DNA of 35,018 nucleotides from Rhodoferax sp. OV413 (lineage in GTDB: Bacteria > Pseudomonadota > Gammaproteobacteria > Burkholderiales > Burkholderiaceae_C): NCBI GenBank assembly GCA_945861785.1, contig CAMAWD010000069.1, positions 1-35,018 on the forward strand, written 5' to 3'. Under the pieces are notes generated by a model that did no database searches, had not been told where the DNA came from, and saw only the letters and a list, made by a program, of their open reading frames with translations. Positions 24,696 through 33,400 of the stretch are shown here, one piece after another. The translations under genes were made by a program, and so were the position numbers. Positions within the stretch are counted from its first letter, which is position 1. Each line of letters opens with the position of its first letter.

Positions 24696-25481
24696 ATGCG
24701 CACACCACAATTCGAATCTGACGCTCTACTTCCCCTTTTCCGGTGCCGCCGGATCGTGACAATGCAGGAGATGAAGGCCGCCTTGGGCACGACAGTAGAT
24801 CGAACCGTCCTTCGTAAGCTGCAGGAGCTTCCATACCTCTGCAGCTATTCGCACCGCGGCAAGTTCTACACGTTGGACCCCTTGGCCGCGTTCGACGACC
24901 AGGGGCTGTGGGCCTACCAAGGCGCGCGCTTTTCGCGCTTCGGCACTCTCATCGACACAGCTGAGCAATTCGTCACTCGATCCGACCGAGGGTACTTGGC
25001 CTCGGAACTCGCTGGCGAACTCCAGGCTCCCGTCAAGGAGCCTCTGCTCAAGCTCGTAAGCTTGCAGCGCCTGGCGCGAAAGCAGGTCGGTGGTCAGTAC
25101 GTGTATTTCTCGAGCGACCGCGGCAAACGCACTGAGCAAGCGCATTTGCGCCACACGCCCGTTACCGCGCAGACGCCGCCCTTGTTGCGTGATCCATTGG
25201 CGCAGACCTCGCACGAGACAAAGGCGGCCATCATCCTGTTCTTCAACACTTTGGACGAGCGCCAACGCCGCCTATACGCCGGGCTCGAATCCTTGCGTCT
25301 GGGACATGGGGGTGACAGTCGCATTGCCGAGTTGACTGGGCTGGACGTGCACACCATTGCCAAGGGTAGAGCCGAATTGTTCGAGCGCGACGTGCAAGTC
25401 GAGCGCATTCGGCGTCCTGGCGCTGGACGTCCGGCGCTGGAAAATAAACTCCGCAAGTCGTCGACGCGATCCAAAAGTTGA
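24696..25481 (+). pseudogene. ISAzo13-like transposase, N-terminal fragment with winged-helix-like domain
   Basis: The 261-codon frame has two parts. Residues 1 to about 170 (FRCRRIVTMQEMKAALGTTV, then LPYLCSYSHRGKFYTLDPLA) look like a winged-helix-type domain that often precedes these transposases. Residues about 172-252 match the start of the ISAzo13 / Rhodopirellula-type DDE transposase: LFFNTLDERQRRLYAGLESL, LGHGGDSRIAELTGLDVHT and RRPGAGRPALENK. After ENK the frame continues as unrelated LRKSSTRSKS to a stop at 25481. The expected continuation TPQVVDAIQKLM is found in the -1 frame from 25448. One missing A in the run at 25446-25448 explains this. The DDE domain is in the next fragment. 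Confidence 0.75.
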
Positions 25482-26308
25482 TGGAGCACCACACTGCGGG
25501 CGACCCCATCAATGGCCTCAAGTGGACACGCAAGACAACTTTGAAGATCAGTGGCGAATTGCGCAAGGCCGGCATCACCGTGTGCCCCAAGACCGTGGGA
25601 CGCTTGCTCAAGGGCTTGAAGTTCTCGCTGCGCGTCAATCACAAGAAGGTCGCCGGCAATGCCAATCCCTTTCGCAATCAGCAATTCGAGCACATCAACC
25701 GCACTGGCCAGCGCTTTGAGCGCCAGGGCTGGCCGGCGATCAGCATCGACACCAAGAAGAGGGAGTTGGTCGGACGTTTCAAGAACGCCGGCGCGACCTG
25801 GGAGCGCACACCAGTTCTGGTCAAGGACCACGACTTCAGAACCGACGCCAAGGGCATCGCCATCCCATGGGGGCTCTACGACACCCAAGCCAATCGCGGA
25901 CAAGTATTCGTTGGCACCTCTCACGATACGCCCGCATTCTCAGTCACCGCGCTTGCGCGATGGTGGAGTGGCGCTGGCCGCAGGCGCTACTCAGAGGCCG
26001 CCCGCCTGCTGATCCTTGCCGACTGCAGTGGCAGCAACGGTGCGCGAACACGACTGTGGAAGTACGAGCTACAGACCCGCTTTTGCGATCGGTTCGGGCT
26101 CACGGTCACTGTCTGCCATTACCCGCCAGGCACATCAAAGTGCAATCCCATCGAGCATCGCCTATTCAGTGAGATCAGCAAGAACTGGGCAGGCCAACCC
26201 AAGGGCATGCCGGGGCGCCCAACGGACTTGCTCACCTTGGGTGCCACCTGGGCCTCGAGCAACTCGAAGATTGCGCTGCGCAGCGCCAGGTTCGTGTACA
26301 CGAACTGA
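25448..26308 (+). pseudogene. ISAzo13-like transposase, DDE catalytic fragment, 3'-truncated
   Basis: This frame carries the catalytic core of the ISAzo13 family. Motifs are GDPINGLKWTRKTTLKISGE, then FEHINRTGQRFERQGWPAIS, with IDTKKRELVGRFKNAG (first Asp), LLILADCSGSNGARTRLWKY (second Asp) and YPPGTSKCNPIEHRLFSEIS (Glu). Homology stops after KNWAGQP near 26200. The last 36 codons read through the antisense of an ISNCY transposase fragment and are not transposase. The frame has its own TTG/ATG at 25478/25481 overlapping the previous stop, so separate translation is possible, but upstream residues from 25448 belong to the same ancestral protein. The missing C-terminus should make it inactive. 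Confidence 0.78.
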
Positions 26309-26415
26309 AGGCCCTTCAAAATCTTGGGGATGTCATCGCGCGATTTGTAGTCGAAGCTCATCTTGGAGAAGTCGACTTCACCGATGGTCATTTGTTCGTT
26401 CTGGACTACGCGCAT
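26203..26415 (-). pseudogene. ISNCY-like transposase, N-terminal fragment
   Basis: The minus strand from an ATG at 26415 encodes MRVVQNEQMTIGEVDFSKMS, then YKSRDDIPKILKGLQFVYTN and LRSAIFELLEAQVAPKV, followed by GRPGMPL. This matches the N-terminus of ISNCY-type transposases (SRDDIPxxLxGLQxxY ... GRPGM). After GRPGM the frame runs into the antisense of the ISAzo13-like gene (GWPAQ onward), so only about 70 residues remain and the catalytic domain is lost. The 26416-26578 stretch upstream is probably the untranslated terminal region of this element. Confidence 0.7.
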
Positions 26416-26578
26416 GGAGGGCTTTCCAAACTCGAAAACAAGGCCAATTTCGGCCATCCTCTATTAACGTTTGAGCGGCGAAATGGTGTACCGGATGATG
26501 GACATTTGAAGAAAAATCTTCGCTCCAACAAAACACCATGCCGCCATTGGGGAAAGGCAGTTCTCGGTCAGGCACTAC

Positions 26579-29128
26579 TTAATTGGCGCCACCCGCGTAA
26601 TCCAGGAACTTCTCCGGGCTGATGCGCAAGGCCGCGCCGGTCGGGCAGGCCCGCACACAGGCCGGGCCGGAACTGATGTCACGGCACATGTCGCACTTGA
26701 CCGCCTTCTTGATCGCGGTCGCCTTCTTCTTGTCCTTGTCGGCACCCTCTGTGTAGGCCTTGGCCTTCGCCACACCGGGCTCCTGCCCCAGCCCCAGGAA
26801 CAGCCAGGCCCAAAGGCTCTGGATACCCGGCTTTTCGCCCACCTTTGCCATTTGAATCACGCCATACGGGCAATTCTTTTCGCAGTTGCCGCAACCAATG
26901 CAGGCGTCGGTGATGTACACCTCGCCACCGGGCGAACGATGGATGGCGTCGGGCGGGCAGTCCTTCATGCAGTGCGGATGCTCACAATGCCGGCAGGAGG
27001 TGGGTACATGCAGGTTGTCGTAGGTAGGGCCGGCTTCGCGGTCCAGGCGTGAGGTGCCGTCGTGGGTGCTGGCGCAGGCCTTCTCGCAGTTGTCGCAGCG
27101 GATGCACAGCGATTCGTCAATCAACAAGACGTCGGTGGCTTCACCCACACCCTGCTGCAGCAGGAAGGAAATCAGGTTGCCGGACGCCTGGTTCGAGGTC
27201 ATCGCCTGGTTGGCCTGCATGCGCGCCAGGTACTGGTCGTCGAGCTTGCCCCGCACCGCCGTGCTGGCCGCCATCAGTTCAGTGACCTTGGAGGCCATCA
27301 GCACGATCGCCTCGGTGGGTACCGCAGCACGCACCGTGGCCGATCGCGGCGCATCCAGCACCAGGGCCATTTCGCCCACGTAGTTGCCGGCCGACACATA
27401 GGACAACACCACGTCGCGCCCACCGAGCGTGCGCGACACCATCACCGACCCCTTGCGGATCAGGTACAGGCCATCGGACTTGTCACCCTCGTTGAACAGC
27501 GCATCACCGGCCTTGTAGTGGCGAATCTGCGACCCCTCGATCAGGCCGGTGAGATCGGCCTCGGTGACCTCGGGCGCCACGTATTTGCGCACCGCGCGGC
27601 GCAACGCGACCAGATCGAGTTCCTTGCGCACCGAGTCCACCGACGCCAGCAGCTTGAGCATCGTGCGCCGCGGTGTCTCGACCAGGATGCAGCGTTCCGC
27701 CGCGCGCACCGTGGCAGAACGCCGGCGCCCCGAGATCAGGCCGAGTTCGCCGAAAAAATTGCCGGTGTCGAGCAGCACCGGTTTGCCGCTGGTGTCGGCG
27801 TCTGCGCCCTGGATCTGCACCTGGCCGCGCACGATGCTGAAAAAGGAGTTGGAGTAGTCATTGCGCTCGAACACCACCTCGCCCTGCTTGGGCAGTCGGA
27901 TGTCGCTCTCCAGCATGAACTCGCGCAATTGCAGCGCGTTGAGGCCACGCATCCAGGGCATGTTGGTCGACACCAGCGCCAGCACGTCCTCCACGGTATT
28001 GAGTTTGGCCGTGCCTTGAATGACCGCGGCGAACTTTTTCTCGAGCAATGGCTGGTCGGCTGCCACCACCTTGCGCCCGCAGATCGACTCGATCGCCTCG
28101 TAACCCTGGTTCATCGCCTGCTTGATCAGCGGGTAACCGCCCAGCGCGCCCACGACATACAGGCCTGGCACGCTCGACTCGTAGGTGGGCGACAACTCGG
28201 GCAGGGCTGTGGCGTCCTTGCTGGAAAATCGCACACCAAAACCCTCGACCAGCTTGCGCGGCGGAATGGCGCCCAGGCGCGCAATCACGCGGTGGCAGTC
28301 CACCACTTCCTCGCCGGCCGGCGTGTTGAGCACCACACGCAGCCCAGGGCCCGACGCACCCTTGCGCGACTGTCGCTTGGAGAGGTCCACCACCGACACC
28401 ATCATCGTGCGGTTGTGGTCCTCGACCGGGGTGGCGGTGTCAACCTGGGCTTGCGCCTTCTCGACATGGTCGATGCTGGTGCGGTAACGCACCGCGAGTT
28501 TGCCATCGCGCACCGCCGCCTGCACGGCACTGAGATTGCCCTCCTTGCAGCGGCTGAATTCCTCGTTGCGGTTGAGCAGGATCACGCGGTTGTCGTTGTC
28601 GGCCAGGGCCAACGCGTTCTCGATGGCGGCGTCGCCGGCGCCCACCACGATGATCGTCTCACCACCAAACGCACGCGGGTCGTCCAACTGGTACTGGATG
28701 TTGGGCAGGTTCTCGCCAGGAACACCCAGCGTGCGCAGGTTGCCCTGCATGCCGATGGCCAGCACGATCTGCTCCGCCAGGATCAGCTCGTGGGTGTCGA
28801 GCGCAATCCAGAAACGACCCTTCTGGCCCTGGACTGCGGTGACTGCGGCCTTGTTCTGGATGACCGTCCCGAGCGCCGCGACCTCGTCATCCCACTTGTT
28901 CAGGATACTTTCGCGCGTACCTGCAACAAAGCTGATCGGGCTGCGCAAATCCAGAAAGCCGGGCTCGGCCATCACATGTTTGCCCTTCTGGTATTTGTAG
29001 ATCGTATCGGCCAGATGGGCCTGGGACTCCAGCAGGATGTGGCTGATGCCCAGCTTGGCAGCGTGGGCCGCGGCCGAGAGGCCTGCTGGGCCGGATCCGA
29101 TGATGGCGACGGTGAAAGGTGTGGTCAT
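26579..29128 (-). CDS. FAD/NAD(P) oxidoreductase, two cNMP-binding domains and 4x[4Fe-4S] ferredoxin fused, 849 aa
   Basis: Three modules are in one chain. Residues 1 to about 360 form a thioredoxin-reductase-like flavoprotein: FAD site GSGPAG (11-16), NAD(P) site VGAGDAAIENALAL (162-175) and GLYVVGALGGYPLIKQAMNQ near 322-341. The redox CxxC of true thioredoxin reductases is absent, as in YpdA-like relatives. Residues about 392-515 and 525-640 are two cyclic-nucleotide-binding folds with FGELGLISGRRRSATVRA and VGEMALVLDAPRSATVRA. Residues about 670-835 are a HybA/DmsB-like ferredoxin with four cysteine sets: 675/678/681/685, 712/715/720/724, 743/746/749/753 and 812/815/824/828. No signal peptide is present, so it is cytoplasmic. 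It is the third gene of the cytochrome operon. Nucleotide-gated electron transfer is my inference. The stop codon touches the IS boundary. Confidence 0.88.
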   Translation of the reverse strand: MTTPFTVAIIGSGPAGLSAAAHAAKLGISHILLESQAHLADTIYKYQKGKHVMAEPGFLDLRSPISFVAGTRESILNKWDDEVAALGTVIQNKAAVTAVQGQKGRFWIALDTHELILAEQIVLAIGMQGNLRTLGVPGENLPNIQYQLDDPRAFGGETIIVVGAGDAAIENALALADNDNRVILLNRNEEFSRCKEGNLSAVQAAVRDGKLAVRYRTSIDHVEKAQAQVDTATPVEDHNRTMMVSVVDLSKRQSRKGASGPGLRVVLNTPAGEEVVDCHRVIARLGAIPPRKLVEGFGVRFSSKDATALPELSPTYESSVPGLYVVGALGGYPLIKQAMNQGYEAIESICGRKVVAADQPLLEKKFAAVIQGTAKLNTVEDVLALVSTNMPWMRGLNALQLREFMLESDIRLPKQGEVVFERNDYSNSFFSIVRGQVQIQGADADTSGKPVLLDTGNFFGELGLISGRRRSATVRAAERCILVETPRRTMLKLLASVDSVRKELDLVALRRAVRKYVAPEVTEADLTGLIEGSQIRHYKAGDALFNEGDKSDGLYLIRKGSVMVSRTLGGRDVVLSYVSAGNYVGEMALVLDAPRSATVRAAVPTEAIVLMASKVTELMAASTAVRGKLDDQYLARMQANQAMTSNQASGNLISFLLQQGVGEATDVLLIDESLCIRCDNCEKACASTHDGTSRLDREAGPTYDNLHVPTSCRHCEHPHCMKDCPPDAIHRSPGGEVYITDACIGCGNCEKNCPYGVIQMAKVGEKPGIQSLWAWLFLGLGQEPGVAKAKAYTEGADKDKKKATAIKKAVKCDMCRDISSGPACVRACPTGAALRISPEKFLDYAGGAN

Positions 29129-29140
29129 GGCGGCAACTCG

Positions 29141-30484
29141 CTAGCGGACGGCCAGTGGCGCGGCCACCAGCGGACGGAAGGCACGCAGCCGGCTCTGGAA
29201 GTCGGCCGGCTTGTAGGCTTCATCCTCGACCAGGCCGGCGCGCAGGTTGGCCAGGCCCTTGTTCAGGGCCGGTGCCGATTTCAACTGGCCCAACTTGTGC
29301 AAGGTGTTGACCACGCTGCCCAGGGCCATGGCGGCCTGCTCGGCGCCCGCATAGTCGGCGTAACCCCCTGCAAGGCCATCGTCCACCAGCGCCAATGCCA
29401 TGCCGCGCAGGTTTTCATTGGTGACGCCGGTGGCGGCGATCTTGCGGGCCGCTTCATCGCTCAGCGCCTTCACCGCTTTGGCGCGTTCGGCCATGTCGCC
29501 GGTGCCAGCCACCGCGTGGTTCAACTGCACCACCGACTGCACAAAACGCTCACCCAGGGCCGGGTCGATCTGGCGCAGGATCAGGCGCAGCATCAGCATG
29601 CTCGAATCGTTCAACCGCACCAGCCCGGGGCTGATGCTCTTGCCAAAACCACCAACCGGTTTCCAGCGCTTGTCGGCCATCGGATGGTGGCATGCGTGGC
29701 AGTCGAACAGCGTGAGTTCGGGGAACGCACCATCACGCCCGCGCCGGGGGTCGAGCAGGATGTCGACCTGCGTGCCAACCGCCACCGCCTGGCCGATGGC
29801 CCAGATCTTCACGCCGTCGAAGCGGCCCTTGCGTTCGATGTAATCGGCGTCCACCGTGAAATGCGCCGGTTGCAGATTGGTGAAGGTCTCCATCTCGAAA
29901 CTCATGCGCGGGTGGCCAGCCGCCATGATGCGGTGGGTGACGTATTTGTCTGAAGTGCCAAAGTGGCAGGACAGGCACAGCTTGGCACGCGCGAGCGGCT
30001 GGTCGCTCGGGTACAGGCCGTTGGCAATATTGGCCTTGTGGGTCGCGCCAGGTTCGGTGTGCGACGCAATCCAGCGCTCAGCCGGCCCATGGCAACCTTC
30101 GCAGGAAATGCCGTCACTGACCTTGAACGTCTCGGCAGCAGGCACCGCCGGCACATAGGCATGGCAGTCCAGGCAGACCCGGGACTGGTGCGCCGGCTGC
30201 GGCAGGGCCAGGTTGGCGGCGATACGGCGCGACTTCTCGTTGAGCAGCAGGTTGTAGGCACGGGCGTGTTTGTCCAGGCGTGACCAGACCACGTATTCGT
30301 TCTGGTTCACCGGTGAGCCGTTCCAGGAGGCGATCGACCCGTGGCACAGGGAACTGGCGCAATTCACCACGCCCAGGGTCTTGGCGAGCGACTTGTCAGG
30401 CAATACCTGCGCAGCAGCCACAAGGCTGCACAGCGCCAGTGCCAGGGCCATCGCGGCCCGGCCCCATCCGCGGACTTGGTTCAT
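29141..30484 (-). CDS. Exported pentahaem cytochrome c, c554-like
   Basis: The 447-residue precursor has a signal peptide (AAMALALALCSLVAAAQ). It carries four CXXCH haem sites at Cys104, Cys128, Cys170 and Cys262, plus an unusual CX4CH site CASSLCH at 42-48. The order and spacing, including GISCEGCHGPAERWI and CLSCHFG followed by HRIMAAGHPRMSFEMETF, match the cytochrome c554-type family of multihaem electron carriers. The C-terminal third (about 280-447) is helical and haem-free. It should act in the periplasm. Its ATG overlaps the stop of the decahaem gene by four bases, and the next gene starts 12 bases after its stop, so the three are co-transcribed. Redox partner unknown. Confidence 0.87.
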   Translation of the reverse strand: MNQVRGWGRAAMALALALCSLVAAAQVLPDKSLAKTLGVVNCASSLCHGSIASWNGSPVNQNEYVVWSRLDKHARAYNLLLNEKSRRIAANLALPQPAHQSRVCLDCHAYVPAVPAAETFKVSDGISCEGCHGPAERWIASHTEPGATHKANIANGLYPSDQPLARAKLCLSCHFGTSDKYVTHRIMAAGHPRMSFEMETFTNLQPAHFTVDADYIERKGRFDGVKIWAIGQAVAVGTQVDILLDPRRGRDGAFPELTLFDCHACHHPMADKRWKPVGGFGKSISPGLVRLNDSSMLMLRLILRQIDPALGERFVQSVVQLNHAVAGTGDMAERAKAVKALSDEAARKIAATGVTNENLRGMALALVDDGLAGGYADYAGAEQAAMALGSVVNTLHKLGQLKSAPALNKGLANLRAGLVEDEAYKPADFQSRLRAFRPLVAAPLAVR

Positions 30485-33400
30485 GGGCGCACCCCCTTTG
30501 CTTGTGTGGCCGCCGCAGCGGCAGCTGCGCCCGGGGCGCCCGCAGTCCCGGCATGGGAATATGAGGTGCCCGGCGTGTCGGTGACCGTCCAGACCGAACC
30601 GTCCTTGCGCAGGTAGAGCTTGTGCATTTCGCTGGCGTTGAATGGGCGCGAGCCGATGCGGCCGAACACCGCGATCTGGCCGCCAGTTTCGTCCACTGCG
30701 CGGTCACGGTCCAGGCCCTTGGACAGGGACAAGGCGGGAGAACGCGTATTGCGCCAGGCAATCACCTGCGGCTTGGGCACCGGCGAGAAACCGTAGAACT
30801 TGGGCTGGGTGTCGGGCGCGGTGAGCTGCAGCACCTTGAGGCCGTTCACGCCATCGGCAACATATGCAAACAGCGAGGCATTGGTGGAGCCGACCATCAC
30901 GTCCTGGGTGTCCGACAGCGTGGTGGACGGTGTGTCGCCCTTCTGTACCCGGCTCTCGACCTTGGGCTGGGTGGGGCGTTCCACGTCGACGATCACCAGG
31001 CCTTCGGCGCCGGCAGCGACGTAAGCGTAGGTGCGTGCCACATAAACCTTGCGCGCATCGGCCAGTGGCACGCGAGCGCTCTCCACACGCTGCGGCTTGG
31101 CCGGGGAGGTCACGTCCAACAGTTCCAGGCCCTGTGCGGTGGTGACCCACAGGTAACGGAACTGCAACGCGCTGGCACGGGCGTCCTGCAGCGGCAGCGT
31201 GGCCACCCAGCGTGGCTTCAGCGGGTTGTCCACGTCGACCACGCTCAGGCCCTTCGCAGTGGTGATGTACAGGTAATGCCCACCCACCGTGATGTGGCGC
31301 GCACCGGTGAGCACCCCCTTGCTGGGGCCGTCGCCGTTCCAGGTCGCGGCGCGCTTGAGGAAGTTGTTGCGCGGTTCGCCGTCGGCCAGCGTGTCGACAT
31401 CGACCACGATCAGGCCCTCCTTGCTGTCCGAGATGAACGCATAGTGGTAGATCGGATGGAAGGCCTGCTCCTGGTTTGTCACCCGCATCAGTTCGCCGGT
31501 GTTGCGGGTGGGCGCAATCGGCTGGTTGGTGGGCAGGGCCACACAGGTGGCGTTGCTCGACGCGATGTGGGTGTTGTGGCCCAGCGCAGAGAACGGCGCG
31601 CTGACGATGCGCTGCGACACGCCCTTGTTGGCGATGTTGGCGACGTCGTACACCCGCATGCCGCCGGCGCCCTCGGACACAAACAGGTATTCGCCCCGCA
31701 GCTGGATGCATTGCGCCGGCCCGGCCGTGCCGTGGTCGTGGGATTCCTTCAGTCTTGCTTTCGCGCTCAGGTGGTTCTGGTACCAGTCCGGGTAGGCATA
31801 ACGCTGCAGGTAGCTGCCGATCACCGCCTGTGGCTCGTCCCATTCGGTCACCTGCACCGCCTCGACATGGCTTTGCGCGCCGACCCACGCGTTGTAGCCC
31901 ACGAAGTTGACGTAGTTCGTTCCCTGCAGCAGCAGTTGGGCCATGATGGCGTTGTTGTCGTTCTTGCTGTTGACGTGGCAGTCGGAGCAGGTCTTGGTCT
32001 CGGTCTTGCGTTCGGTGTGGGGGTAGTGCGGCGCGAATGCCTGCGACGAGAAACCGCTGGCAGCGATCGGCGCCTGCTGGATGTAGATCTTTTCGCGGTT
32101 GATGTTGGTCGAGGAGAGGATCAGCGCCGAGCTCGATCGCACCGGCGTGATCTTGCCACCCTTCACCGACCCGTGGATTCCGAGCTGGAACATGTCGTCG
32201 CGCGCCACCTGCGGGTTGTAACTGGCGTAGTTGCGCGTCTCGCCACCTTCGTAGTGCTGGCGCTCGGTCTTCCAGTTGGCCTGGATCGGCAGGTGGCAAC
32301 CGGCGCAGCTTGTTGTCCACGACAGGTGGCAGGTGTAGCAGTTCATTTTTTCGTCGCCATGCGCATAACCCTTGCCGTCCGCCGTGGCACCCCACTTGCC
32401 ATCCTGCCCCTGGGCGCCTTCGTGCATGAGTTTGGCGCGCGCTGCCTTTTCGTTGTATTTGGCGTTCCCGGGTGTGACCGAGTCTTTCACCAGAGACATC
32501 TCCCACTCCAGCTTCGGGTCCAGAGCCGAGCGCTGGAACAGTTTGCCCTCACGCCATTCAAAACGCTTGCGGCCATCCTGCGTGCGCAGCAGCTTCATGT
32601 CCATGCCGCCTGGCCTGGCGGCCGGGCCGGAGGTGAGCAGGCTGGGGTACTTGCCAGCGCTGCCGTGGCAGTCCTTGCAGTCGACCTCGATCGCCGCCGC
32701 CACCTCGCCATAGATGTGGCCGTTGCCATGGGAGTCCTGGGAGAAGTGGCAGTCCACGCAGTGCATACCCACGTCCAGATGAACCGATGTCAGGTGCACG
32801 GCCTTCTTGAACTTCTGGGGGTCTTCGTCCGACACCGGCTGGTTTTTCGCGTCCAGCAAAGTGCCCTTGCGGTCGCGCTTGAAGATCTGGCGGAAGTTCC
32901 AGCCGTGGCCGTGGTAGTCGGCGAACTGGGTGTCCTTGAGTTGCGGGTTGAGTTCGGACACGCGTTTGGAGAATTCCGGGTCGCCCCACAGACCGCGGAT
33001 CGCCGCCTCTTCGGGGTTGCGATCCTGGATCTTGCGGATCTCGGCGTCGGTGGGATATTTTTGCTTCTTGGGCCACATGAAGGGCGCGTCCGACTCGTAA
33101 TCCCACATCGTCGTGCCGTAGAACGAGTTCACGAAGATATTGGGCTGGTGCATGTGGCACACCATGCACTGCGAGGACGGAATGGCCCGCGTGAACTGGT
33201 GCGAGATCGGGTGCCCGGATTGGTAGGTCGGGATGGCCGGGTCCGACGTGGCTGATTTGCCCTCATGCCCGTACTTCGCGTAGGGGCCGGAATGGCGGGG
33301 GTTGCGGTCGTTTGCATACGGCGTGTGGCAGGCCGTGCAACCGGATGAGCGGTAGTCGCCCGCCTGCTCGTTGGTGCCCAGAAACCAAAGGTGCGGGTCG

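Larger units (their letters stand above)
24512..26578. mobile_element. Composite of two broken insertion sequences (ISAzo13-like and ISNCY-like)
   Basis: A plus-strand ISAzo13-type transposase (24696 to about 26200) is fused tail-to-tail with the first part of a minus-strand ISNCY-type transposase (about 26203-26415). The 3' halves of both elements are missing at the junction. The left edge is uncertain: a candidate end begins near 24516 with GGGTCCGCGCAAAAATAA, but its partner end is gone. On the right, the minus strand begins AAGTAGTGCCTGACCG just outside the next gene, a plausible ISNCY terminus. No target-site duplication can be checked. Neither element should be autonomous. Confidence 0.65.

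Noticed and set aside
27062-29953. Plus-strand frame of 963 codons opposite the oxidoreductase and cytochrome genes
   Set aside because: It spans two real minus-strand genes and their gap and is His/Gln/Arg-rich without motifs; an antisense shadow.
30622-33255. Plus-strand frame of 877 codons opposite the decahaem gene
   Set aside because: The minus strand has ten haem motifs and LVIVD repeats; the plus frame is low-complexity and lacks a start signal.
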